From positions 64,001 to 124,000 of the forward strand of contig JAQGDQ010000371.1 of the NCBI GenBank assembly GCA_030141605.1: 60,000 nt of DNA, written 5' to 3'. The notes under the pieces were generated by a model. The model had not been told where the DNA came from. It ran no database searches and saw only the letters and a program-made list of their open reading frames with translations. Made by a program: the position numbers and the translations under genes. The stretch comes from Tubiluchus corallicola (taxonomy: Eukaryota > Priapulida > Priapulimorpha > Priapulimorphida > Tubiluchidae). Positions 12,875-22,720 of the stretch are shown piece by piece (position 1 is the stretch's first letter; the number at the start of each line of letters is the position of its first letter).

Positions 12875-12945
12875 TAGCATCACTACTCTAAGGGTACAAG
12901 GTTCAAGTCCAGCAAGTGGAATTTTTCTCCCTTTGATTACCGGTC
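12875..12945 (+). repeat. tRNA-like sequence with B box
   Basis: AAGGTTCAAGTCCAGC at about 12898-12913 fits a Pol III B box (GGTTCAAGTCC) and is preceded by AGCTGTTAGC, an A-box-like word at the expected distance. It does not fold into an obvious complete cloverleaf, so I read it as a decayed tRNA-derived repeat and not a tRNA gene. Confidence 0.45.
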
Positions 12946-13767
12946 TTATTACCATGCAAGTTTTTAGGTAAGCTTTTTGTAGATAGTATGGCTATTTCAC
13001 CTACTTCGACTAGCACAAGTCTCGCTTGGCTACTTAGCATAATATTCTGAACTTTTACAGCTAAGACGACGTATTACCAATATCTCAAAAATAACTTAAA
13101 AAATGATAAACCGTCTCAGTGTGAATGTTAACGCCAAAAGCTGCTGCAAAATGCGTTAAATCGTCCATAATGTTCCCTAATGCATCTATATCCATCACAA
13201 TTTACATTTTAGCTTGACATACGTTATACTAAATGGAAATAATAACATGATTAGCGCAACTAACATTGACATGGCATGACAAGTTGGCCACCGTTAATTA
13301 GGCATGCAGTGTGTTTGTGTTTTCCAAACTAATGCATGGTAACGAAGCGTAAACTACAAGGAATTACTTTGATCAGAATTTACACGGGTTTCTGTTAGCC
13401 TGAAGTGAATTGCACGAAATTCTTGCACATTTGGAACTATGGTCACAAGACATAGTAGCAAAAAACCCTATTAACACCGACCTATGTACTTACCATCTAA
13501 TTAAATGCTTCATTATCTATTTTATATGAGCTAAGTTTTAATATAAGCACGAACTTTCAAGAATGTCATAGCTTCCAGAAGCCCAGTACGCCGACGCGTT
13601 GAATTTCACCTTTAGTTCATTTTATATTAGAAATTTTGGGATTTTAAATAAAAGATTAGATTACACGCCACTTTACAACAATAGGTACATTTCCTATGTT
13701 GCTAACATATACGTAATATCTAAAAAATCTATTATCTCAAATACATGCAAGACACCAGGCATTAGGA
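12946..13767. other. Unique DNA, nothing recognised
   Basis: AT-rich sequence without a supported gene or repeat. Confidence 0.4.
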
Positions 13768-14131
13768 CAGTGGCTCCCAAACTTTCTCGGACCGTTATCC
13801 AAATCGGGAAACCCGGTCGTGTCCATTACCCCCCACCTAGTGGCTAGTACTACTTCTCGAACTCAAAAAGTAAACACACGTATATGCCACAAGCAAGCAA
13901 AATTATTTATGTTTGCTCGTGACATAAATAAATTTCCAGGTGTTGTTGTTGTATTGTTGCCAAAACAAGAATTACAATTACTGAACCTTCAGTCTCTTCA
14001 AGAAGAAAACTACGTAAAATGCATTCCGAGCGAAGTTTTAAAAATTTTCAGAGGGGTGCCCGTTACCCCCCCCCCCAAAAAAAACCATATTACCCCCGGG
14101 GGGTAATTTACCCCTACTTTGGGAACCACTG
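13768..14131. mobile_element. hAT MITE with perfect 8-bp target duplication
   Basis: The left end is CAGTGGCTCCCAAAC and the right end TTTGGGAACCACTG, imperfect terminal inverted repeats of the CAGTGGTTCCCAAA type. Both sides are flanked by CATTAGGA (13760-13767 and 14132-14139), an exact 8-bp duplication as hAT transposases make. The 364-bp interior holds a C-run/G-run palindrome near the right end (about 14067-14117). A 95-codon frame inside is not transposase-like. Confidence 0.93.
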
Positions 14132-14469
14132 CATTAGGATAACATAGGAAATTTTTTACCACCAAGGGAGTGAAATAAATTGCATTTCTGTGCTGAAAGT
14201 AAATTGACTTCTATGCAAAGTTGGCACGTAGCTTTGAGCGTCCATTCAACGATTTATCTTAAACTGTGCTGTTCTTTTCTCGCAAATTAATACGTGGGCT
14301 ACTTGTGCCATGCTATAAATACAAGCTGCTTGTATGCGCACTGAATTAATAAAGCTTAAATTCATTATGCTCGTTTGCGTGCGTAATTGTTACCAGGTTT
14401 GCGTGTGCATTAAACTGAGGCTTCATTAACGTTTGCACTGAAAATACAATGACAAAAAGAAACTTGTTC

Positions 14470-14850
14470 GTTGTAGCCACTAAAATTGCTATTTATTTAA
14501 CAGTGATCAATGACACCCGTGCATCGCCTTGTCCACTTTAAAATTCAAAAACCTCGGTCCATAACCATTACACCCTATTTCGCAATTCAAGCGTTCTTTG
14601 TCATCATTATGTGGGCAAGGTATTGAAATCCAAAGATGATCGGGCTAGAATAAGAGACATCTTTATAAATCCAGTTTCCATGGCAACGCGTCAACTGGTC
14701 GATTATGCGCCGAATATTTCACATTCAATACCCTGTAAGTAAACTGAATTTAGCAGCTATCGCCATTATAAATGGGTTTAACATTCAAGCGGGCAGCGTT
14801 TGATGACAATGATCATGTTCTTTTCAAGGATGGGAGAAGAAGCCACGAGC
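14470..14850. other. Candidate conserved non-coding element with X-box
   Basis: Repeat-free, compositionally balanced block containing a palindromic X-box (14674-14687), GATGATC and ATTATAAATGGG words and several CpGs. There is no convincing open frame. Regulatory role is inferred. Confidence 0.3.
14674..14687. promoter_or_regulatory. Palindromic RFX X-box
   Basis: GTTTCCATGGCAAC is a near-ideal X-box, the site bound by RFX factors that control ciliary and other genes in animals. It sits inside an otherwise unique block. No adjacent gene is visible, so any target is unknown. Confidence 0.4.
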
Positions 14851-14949
14851 CGGGCAGTTTGGTTTTAAAGTATAACATTATAGAGGACATTAAGATGGAA
14901 GGGAGAGGGAGGATGAGGCAATTCCCTCAGAAACTGTAAATGAAGTAGA

Positions 14950-14957
14950 TGACGTCA
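14950..14957. promoter_or_regulatory. CRE palindrome TGACGTCA
   Basis: Perfect CREB/ATF palindrome, one of five in the window. Confidence 0.3.
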
Positions 14958-15111
14958 CTGGTCAACACAAGTTTTAAATCACTGTGAAACACGCCACAGC
15001 CACATGCAACATTTACAATCTTGTAAGAAAGTAGAGTTTTTAAACCTAGTCCCCCTTTTCCAGAGCACTCTTCAAGCCAGAATCACGCACACGGCATATG
15101 ACGGTACAACA

Positions 15112-15330
15112 GATAGTTGTGGCGGGACAGAAATCTAACTTCTTATGAAGGACACTCATCTAAGATGAGGCACTGAACCAGCAGGGGTACCTCAGTCATA
15201 TTTGTCCTACTCGGAAGATTAACAGCTGAGAAGAAAGGAACGATGTTACGGGAGAAATACCCAGAAGCAAGTTCTCTGACAGTTGTCCATCTATTTATTG
15301 ACTGGCTACTCTCCTTCTTCACCCTCATCT
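15112..15330 (+). repeat. Diverged dispersed repeat (also at 7.2 and 44.8 kb)
   Basis: TGTGGCGGGACAGAAATC followed 25 bp later by CATCTAAGATGA closely parallels 44765-44818 (TGTGGCGGGATAGGAAC then CGTCTAAGATGA). The core also resembles the 7.2-kb duplicated unit. Similarity is about 65-70% over the first 50 bp and becomes patchy. Family unknown. Confidence 0.5.
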
Positions 15331-16000
15331 GTCCGGCATGAATACTGTCATACAAAAACTGAAGGAATTCAGTCACGTTGATGATAACGCGATTTACAAA
15401 GCTGTATTCTAGTAGTTTTACAGAAGACCATGATGTTCGTCCTCCGAATCGAAGATGACCATAGTGACAGGGATAAAGGGTCAGTTTGGGGGGTTGTCAT
15501 TCCTTTGATAAGCTCGAAGGTCAATTCTGGCCTGGAAACTTCTTTGGAATTTGGCACAGGTGAGACTACCCCATCTACAGAAGACCATAGTGACCTTTAA
15601 TTGCCTGAAAATGCAAACAAAGACGACCAGGTGTTTGGAACGCGTATACCAAAAGCTTATTGCAGTTTTTCCACCAGACTATTCTAAACGCAAAACAACC
15701 CACATGTGAACCTAAAACTATTACCCAATGCAATATTCCGTCCAATTGATACAGTATGTCCAATATCTGCCAAATTATTATGATTATGGAAATAATGGTT
15801 TCTTCGCCACATGACCCGGCTTAGATGGAAGAGTAAAATGTCTACCCATTCTCCACGGAATAGCCCTAATTTCCATCCTTCAGCTGTCATTACAAAAAGG
15901 AAAACAGAACAGACCATAACCACACATTACACAGCTTCATACACAAAGCAATATTGCAGACCAGTGAAGCTACGGGAAATGTGCAATTGTGCATTATACC

Positions 16001-16235
16001 GGGTGGCGTAGCTCAATGGTAGCGCGCTCGCTTCCCACCCGGGAGGTCGTGTGTTCAACTCTCGCCCGAGTCATACCAAAGACTTGAAAAATACCAAAGA
16101 CTTGAAAAATAGTACCGCCGGTTCTTCGACAAGCACACGGGTCTATCGAAGTAATAGTAATCGGAAAATAAGTATGGAGTTACTTAAGGTGATATCCTTG
16201 GACAATGTCCTAAACCAAATTAATCATTATTAACT
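16001..16235 (+). mobile_element. tRNA-derived SINE (plus strand)
   Basis: The head runs from about 16001 to 16073. It has an A box in GGCGTAGCTCAATGGTAGCG and a B-box-like GTGTTCAACTC. The body begins CATACCAAAGACTTG and carries a 20-bp internal tandem duplication (16074-16113, ACCAAAGACTTGAAAAAT twice). The same body start occurs in the minus-strand SINE at 3 kb. It ends in an A/T-rich, ATT-containing tail near 16220-16235. The head lacks a full acceptor stem and is fused to a body, so it is a SINE and not a functional tRNA gene. Confidence 0.85.
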
Positions 16236-17026
16236 CTAATAATTGCGACCTCTTTTAGGCAAGCACTCAAAAGCTCGCCTATTTTCATGACATCGCGAAC
16301 TCAACAGCCCCTATAATCAGGCCACCCCCATGCCAACCCTCCCTCTTCTCAACGAGGGGATTCCAGAGACTTCTAATGCTACGATTTATGCTCAGAATAT
16401 AATAAGCGGTTGTCAGACGGGATTTGCATTGTGGGCACACGATATGCACGAGTCAAATAAAGCACAAAGAAACGGCCATAATACCTTCCCCGCTTTGCCT
16501 CATTGTTATTCATCATACACTAAACAGCTGTATTGCAATAAGAAAAGCCAGCTAGGCTTCTGATAAGATTAGGCATTCATTGAATTCTGATCATGTACTT
16601 TATTTCTAATGGTGCCCGTGCACAATGCGCCGTAGTAAGTCATTACCAAGGAAAAGTCTACGGGACATCGATAAGAATGGACGCAGCTTTTATTAACAGA
16701 TTTCCAATAAATCCAGCAGTAAAGACAGCCGCTTGTTGCTTGTGCATAACAAGCAGCTAACAAGTGAAATGTATCCAAACAGACAACGCACGAGAGGAAA
16801 CGATCTTCAAGCTTGAAATGTTAGTTAAGCAACTTAAACGACGGTCAGCTGCAGGATTAGCGCCCATTAGTAAGTCCATCATAGCGTCCATCATAAGTAA
16901 ATTATTCTAACATTATACCAAACCTAGTAACTTTTGAAAAAGTTAACAGAAGAATCTCTTGGCAGCAACATAATTTATGATATTATGGATGTTTGAAATG
17001 AAAAAAATGATTAAAGCACGAGAAAA
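16236..17026. other. Unique DNA, nothing recognised
   Basis: Open frames of 60-77 codons only, none recognisable. Confidence 0.4.
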
Positions 17027-17493
17027 CACTCCTCAAAATTAAAGCTTAAAAAATTTGCCTTCCAAATTTTGTATTGCACATGATGTCTTGTTGTATACAG
17101 GGCTTGCGTTAGAGTAACCTGCCTAAAACTTGTTAACTCCTGCGATGACCGTTAGGCGCAGACACTTTGACGCTAAGTCGTGAGTTTAGACAACATTGCA
17201 AAGTTTGAAAAAATAATTAACCCATTCGTAGCACACTTTTTGCTAACTAAACAAGAGCTTAAATTACTTTATATTGTCAAGATTACTAATATGTTTTATG
17301 ATGAATCAGTGATGCACATTGGGATGGCGATGCAGTGCCAAAGACCAGGTGGCACGAATATTTTAAATTAGTAAGAATCTTGCTCTCCAATTATATAAAT
17401 CTTTCAAACAAGTAAGCGGAATAGTAAATAATATAACTTTGTATGAAAAGTCTTTGAGCTACACATTAAAATTCCCCTTTCTATCCCTTTTAA
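17027..17493 (+). repeat. Unnamed ~465-bp dispersed repeat, copy A
   Basis: Aligns in the same orientation with 59187-59645 through ordered anchors: AAAGCTTAAAAAATT, GGCTTGCGT, GCGATGACCGTTA, TTTGACG-TAAGTC, GTAGC-CAC, CTAACT, ATAACTTTG-ATG-AAAG. Identity is about 60-65% by eye, so the copies are old. I see no terminal inverted repeats, tRNA head or long frame. The copies differ in the middle, where copy B has a GGTGCCCCCTGGAGG segment in place of GATGCAGTGCCAAAG. Confidence 0.8.
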
Positions 17494-17611
17494 TTATTTT
17501 CCTGCAGGACACCTATCCCAATTGCTTTCTATAACCTATTGTTATAAAAAATATAAAAAAATCTTAGTGTTAGCAAGTTGTTGACCTCCATAAATAACTA
17601 AAAAAGTTATT

Positions 17612-17688
17612 CTGAACCGGTTACGTGGATTAATATCTCATACTGACAGAGCATGATATCACAAGGATCTGAGTTCGAATCTAGATTG
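17612..17688 (+). repeat. tRNA-like sequence abutting a hAT MITE
   Basis: GAGTTCGAATCTAG at 17671-17684 matches a B box, with a plausible A-box region near 17618-17632. The hAT element begins immediately after, at 17689. Probably a decayed tRNA-derived repeat into which the MITE inserted. Confidence 0.45.
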
Positions 17689-18078
17689 CAGGGTTCCCAC
17701 CTTTTCCCCTGACTTTTCCATGATTTTCCATGACCAAGATAAGCAGAAATTGCATTACCGGTATACATATTCATACATTTTTGTATGTGAACATCCATGC
17801 TTATACTGACATATAATGTGCCGGCCAATCATTAGTTTTGGAACAGAAATCGAAACTGGGAGCCTGCCATAACAAAATTTTATTTGAACACGAATCGCTG
17901 AAAAATATCGGTTCACGGTGATTATTTTTGCAACACTTTCATTGACTTTTCGCTCCACTTTCATAATTTTCCCCGACTTTTTAGCAAATTATCTTTTTCC
18001 CTGACTTTTCGATGACTTCCCAGAATAGCATGTATTTTTAAGGATTTTCCAGGACTTTCCCTGACCGTGGGAGCCCTG
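17689..18078. mobile_element. hAT-like MITE (CAGGGTTCCCAC termini)
   Basis: The left end CAGGGTTCCCACC and the right end CCGTGGGAGCCCTG form imperfect terminal inverted repeats. The interior is full of short CCCTGACTTTTCCATGA-type repeats near both ends, the mark of a MITE family widespread in animal genomes. I could not match an 8-bp target duplication (flanks CTAGATTG and TGGTAGAC), so superfamily assignment rests on the termini. Confidence 0.8.
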
Positions 18079-18352
18079 TGGTAGACTAAAATTTTTCAGA
18101 GCCTTCCTGCATCTAAATTTAACTGTTGACTGCATTATGTACAGACCTACGTTTATATCTAGCAGTTGCACAAATGCTTAATAAACTACATTAAAGTAGC
18201 ACAACTAAATGCGCTTATTGAGTCAAATACTCTTAACGATATTCTTTTTCGTGATAATGTAAAAACTCGTGTACCAATTAGTTTACAGAATATCGAGAAT
18301 TAATCTGCAAAGAGGTTGCGACTATCTTTTATTACACGTAAATTATGTTATA

Positions 18353-18898
18353 TGTTACACCATTGGTTCCCAACCTTGGGGTCCCGGGGGTCCTGGGTCG
18401 TGAAGTACTTTTCGTGGGGTCGTTTGGGCTAGTCCAAAACCTAATTGCTGTTTTCATGAAAAGTACGTAAGAAGGTTTTGTTTCCTCAGTCTCTCATTAC
18501 ATCATTTTCTTACGGAAAGTGAAACCGGGTCTTCCTGCTCGAAACGCAGTATACCAGTGCATGATTTTCTGGGAAAATGAAAATACATATTGTTCCATGC
18601 GATACAGTGTACAGTGTACACCGTACGAAAGCGTGCCGCTATTCATTTTACCTTGGATACCTACTGCATTGCAAAACTGCTCGCTGAGAAACAAGCGCAA
18701 CAATCACATTAATTAATTAATGAAACAATCACTCATTGTTCAATAATTTGTTGAATAGTAAGTTAAAATTAATCAATGCGAACGATAATGATGCGTAATT
18801 AATAACATGTGATTAAGTCCTTCGTGGGGTCGCGATATGATGCAGGGTTTTGGAAAGGGGTCGCCGACAACAAAAGGTTTGGAACCACTGTGCTACAC
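18353..18898. mobile_element. hAT MITE with 8-bp target duplication
   Basis: Element at 18361-18890, ends CATTGGTTCCCAACC and GGTTTGGAACCACTG. Flanks TGTTACAC (18353-18360) and TGCTACAC (18891-18898) agree at seven of eight positions. GGGGTC-rich subterminal sequence is present at both ends. The 530-bp interior has no transposase frame, so it is non-autonomous. Confidence 0.93.
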
Positions 18899-20089
18899 CA
18901 AGCTACAAATGATATGTGATACACAATCATCTGACATTTGAGGGAAATTTTCTGTGACGATTTTCTAGCGAAAATAACATCCCTTATATTAATATTCTTG
19001 GTATGGGCTTAATTTATTTAGCTAATATGATTACATTAACGTGATTCACATTAGTGAATAATAACAATAGTGAAAGCTCAGTGCACTGGAGGGTGTTGGG
19101 GTGGGGGTGGGGGTTAATGCAATCAATAACAACAAGTATTGGTTGGCTAGTTATGATTCGTGATATCAAACACTTATTATACTCATTTTCTCATTCATTT
19201 TATTCACACGCAGCACGCCTGTCACATTGAATTCATCGTTTGCAAACAATGTGGTTTTTCATAAAATTATCTTTTGTTGGCTGGAGGAAAACTCCATTAC
19301 TTTCAAATGTGCTAATGTAATAAAATGTGACAGAGATAATAAATTGAAGACATGCTTAGCGCACAAAGGAACCATGAAAAGTTACTTTTATGCTGAAGCA
19401 AGTTGCTTTTACAACTTTATAAAATCTATTTCTGTGAAACACGGGGAAATAAGCGATTTATCGATTACATGCGCACCCATGATGAAGGTACTCTATTCAT
19501 TGTGGGGCTTCCTATCATGGCATTTGGCTACCTTTACGTTAAAAAACACTCTTAACTGACAGTAAAGGCATAAGTGATGGTGGCGGTACCGCAACCTATT
19601 TATGACAGAAATCATTTAAAATGAAACGCTGAGCGCAGAGTTGTCTTGGCTATGGTCGTATTTATTTTGCAGGCCGACATTCTCCATTAAAGACAGCAAA
19701 CGTCTCCAGCTATCTACTGATCGAGTTGATGTTGCTCAACTTCGATTGCTAACTGCTAAGCACACGCCATGGCCGCTGAACTTTTCCCCTTGTCTCATCG
19801 CCTAGGCAAAACGGGAATCACTCAACTGTTGACAAATATGCCATAGAGAATAACAAAAATTCGGATGGGCGGGATGGCTTAATACTCTCCCGTGGCTAAA
19901 CTGATTTTTCCATTACAGATACTGGCTTTTTGCTTTTCCTTTCTATGTTTTTATATTCGAAAGAACTAACAGAATGTTAAAAACAAACGACTGTTTCTCG
20001 CAAAAAATACACGTATTTTTTTCTTTGTCTGCAACTCTGACCCACAGCAAGTGCAGAATCGAGTTTCTCTGTGCACTATGGATATTGCC
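18899..20089. other. Unique DNA; one G-run motif
   Basis: No gene supported. A 110-codon plus-strand frame (19227-19559) has no recognised domain. A G-quadruplex-like motif lies at 19091-19113. Confidence 0.4.
19091..19113 (+). other. G-quadruplex-like motif
   Basis: Four G-runs (3, 4, 5, 5) separated by loops of 4, 1 and 1 bases fit the canonical intramolecular G-quadruplex pattern. Short loops predict stability. It is isolated in AT-rich DNA. Confidence 0.6.
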
Positions 20090-20460
20090 TCCAGCAAATC
20101 ATGAAATATCTATATGAATATTTCATGCGTGACGGGTCGTCTGAAGCCGGCCTGACGTATGCAGGACCTCAGTACTCTTGCATATACAATCGTGCATCTA
20201 AATAGAAATATTATAATGGGCACAGGGAGAAGATGCAAGCGTTATCATGCAAACGCTTTCATGAATCATACATGTGCAAGCTGGATGAATAAGTGAGCAT
20301 GCTTCTGCATGATGGTGATATAAATAATAATAATAAGAGAGGTCCATCTCATGAATTTTCCTTCAATTACATGCACGTGCGTGCTTCGAGGAGCAGTCCA
20401 TGTCTTTTCCCTCTGCTACTAGTCCTTTTAGGCCGCTGGGTCCGCCAGACACCATGAATA
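20090..20460. other. Candidate conserved non-coding element
   Basis: Repeat-free block with a hairpin-forming CATGAAATAT...ATATTTCATG at 20099-20128, POU/octamer-like TCATGCAAACG and CATGAATCATAC words. No coding frame. Inferred from appearance. Confidence 0.25.
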
Positions 20461-20631
20461 GTTTTGTAGTCCACAGAGCGTCATTACACTTCATATTACA
20501 GGCCCTACCCTTTTATCTATTGGTTCCAGGACCCTCGACGTTTTAGAACATTTTAAATAGAATACTAAACCCCAATCAGACAATTTTAAAAGTTCACACC
20601 ACACCAAAATAAACGAAGCATTAGGCAATAG

Positions 20632-22720
20632 TGACAACAGTGAAGGAAATAAAACATAGGCCAAAGATCCTTACTAAGAACCGTGAAGCAAAGACCAAAT
20701 AGGCCAAATATCCTTATTAACAACAGTGGAGCAAAGACCAAATAGGCCAAATATCCTTATTAACAACAGTGGAGCAAAGAACAAATAGGCCAAAGATCCT
20801 TACTAAGAACCGTGGAGCAAAGACCAAATAGGCCAAAGATCCTTACTAAGAACCGTGAAGCAAAGACCAAATAGGCCAAATATCCTTATTAACAACAGTG
20901 GAGCAAAGAACAAATAGGCCAAAGATCCTTACTAAGAACCGTGGAGCAAAGACCAAATAGGCCAAAGATCCTTATTAACAACAGTGGAGCAAAGAACAAA
21001 TAGGCCAAAGATCCTTACTAACAACAGTGGAGCAAAGAACAAATAGGCCAAAGATCCTTACTAACAACCGTGGAGCAAAGAACAAATAGGCCAAAGATCC
21101 TTACTAACAACCGTGGAGCAAAGACCAAATAGGCCAAAGATCCTTACTAAGAACCGTGGAGCAAAGACCAAATAGGCCAAAGATCCTTACTAAGAACCGT
21201 GGAGCAAAGACCAAATAGGCCAAAGATCCTTATTAACAACAGTGGAGCAAAGACCAAATAGGCCAAAGATCCTTACTAAGAACCGTGGAGCAAAGACCAA
21301 ATAGGCCAAAGATCCTTACCAAGAACCGTGGAGCAAAGACCAAATAGGCCAAAGATCCTTACTAAGAACCGTGGAGCAAAGACCAAATAGGCCAAAGATC
21401 CTTACTAAGAACCGTGGAGCAAAGACCAAATAGGCCAAAGATCCTTACTAAGAACCGTGGAGCAAAGACCAAATAGGCCAAAGATCCTTACTAAGAACCG
21501 TGGAGCAAAGACCAAATAGGCCAAAGATCCTTACTAAGAACCGAGGAGCAAAGACCAAATAGGCCAAAGATCCTTACTAAGAACCGTGGAGCAAAGACCA
21601 AATAGGCCAAAGATCCTTATTAACAACAGTGGAGCAAAGAACAAATAGGCCAAAGATCCTTACTAACAACAGTGGAGCAAAGAACAAATAGGCCAAAGAT
21701 CCTTACTAACAACAGTGGAGCAAAGAACAAATAGGCCAAAGATCCTTACTAACAACCGTGGAGCAAAGAACAAATAGGCCAAAGATCCTTACTAACAACA
21801 GTGGAGCAAAGAACAAATAGGCTAAAGATCCTTACTAACAACAGTGGAGCAAAGACAAATAGGCCAAAGATCCTTACTAACAACAGTGGAGCAAAGAACA
21901 AATAGACCAAAGATTCTTACTAACAACAGTGGAGCAAAGAACAAATAGGCCAAAGATCCTTACTAACAACAGTGGAGCAAAGAACAAATAGACCAAAGAT
22001 CCTTACTAACAACAGTGGAGCAAAGAACAAATAGGCCAAAGATCCTTACTAACAACAGTGGAGCAAAGAACAAATAGACCAAAGATTCTTACTAACAACA
22101 GTGGAGCAAAGAACAAATAGGCTAAAGATTCTTACTAACAACAATGGAGCAAAGAACAAATAGGCTAAAGATCCTTACTAACAACAGTGGAGCAAAGACA
22201 AATAGGCCAAAGATCCTTACTAACAACAGTGGAGCAAAGAACAAATAGACCAAAGATTCTTACTAACAACAGTGGAGCAAAGAACAAATAGGCCAAAGAT
22301 CCTTACTAACAACAGTGGAGCAAAGAACAAATAGGCTAAAGATCCTTACTAACAACAGTGGAGCAAAGACAAATAGGCCAAAGATCCTTACTAACAACAG
22401 TGGAGCAAAGAACAAATAGACCAAAGATCCTTACTAACAACAGTGGAGCAAAGAACAAATAGGCCAAAGATCCTTACTAACAACAGTGGAGCAAAGAACA
22501 AATAGGCCAAAGATCCTTACTAACAACAGTGGAGCAAAGAACAAATAGACCAAAGATTCTTACTAACAACAGTGGAGCAAAGAACAAATAGGCCAAAAAA
22601 ACCTGAATAACAACAGTGGATCTATGAAACTCTAGGCTGCAGAACAACTATTAAGAACCTATAGGCTAAAACAATCTAAGTAGCAACAATAATGGAGCAA
22701 AGAACTTATAGAACAAAGAA
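20632..22720. repeat. 43-bp minisatellite, about 45-48 units
   Basis: Units run GGCCAAAGATCCTTACTAAG then AACCGTGGAGCAAAGACCAAATA. Spacing is 43 bp where checked (for example 21371 to 21414), with occasional 42-bp units lacking one base (near 21856, 22196, 22368). Two main subtypes exist: AAGAACCGTGGAGCAAAGACC dominates the left half and AACAACAGTGGAGCAAAGAAC the right half. Units degrade at both edges (20632-20660 and 22600-22720), as expected of an array homogenised from the middle. No unique spacers separate units, so it is not CRISPR-like. Confidence 0.97.

Noticed and set aside
16001-16073. Functional tRNA gene
   Set aside because: No complete acceptor stem. It continues into a body shared with another SINE.
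19227-19559. 110-codon plus-strand frame
   Set aside because: No recognisable domain. The hydrophobic stretch near the C-terminus is not enough to support a gene.
20632-22720. CRISPR-like regular array
   Set aside because: Repeats are contiguous with no unique spacers, and the DNA is eukaryotic. It is a minisatellite.
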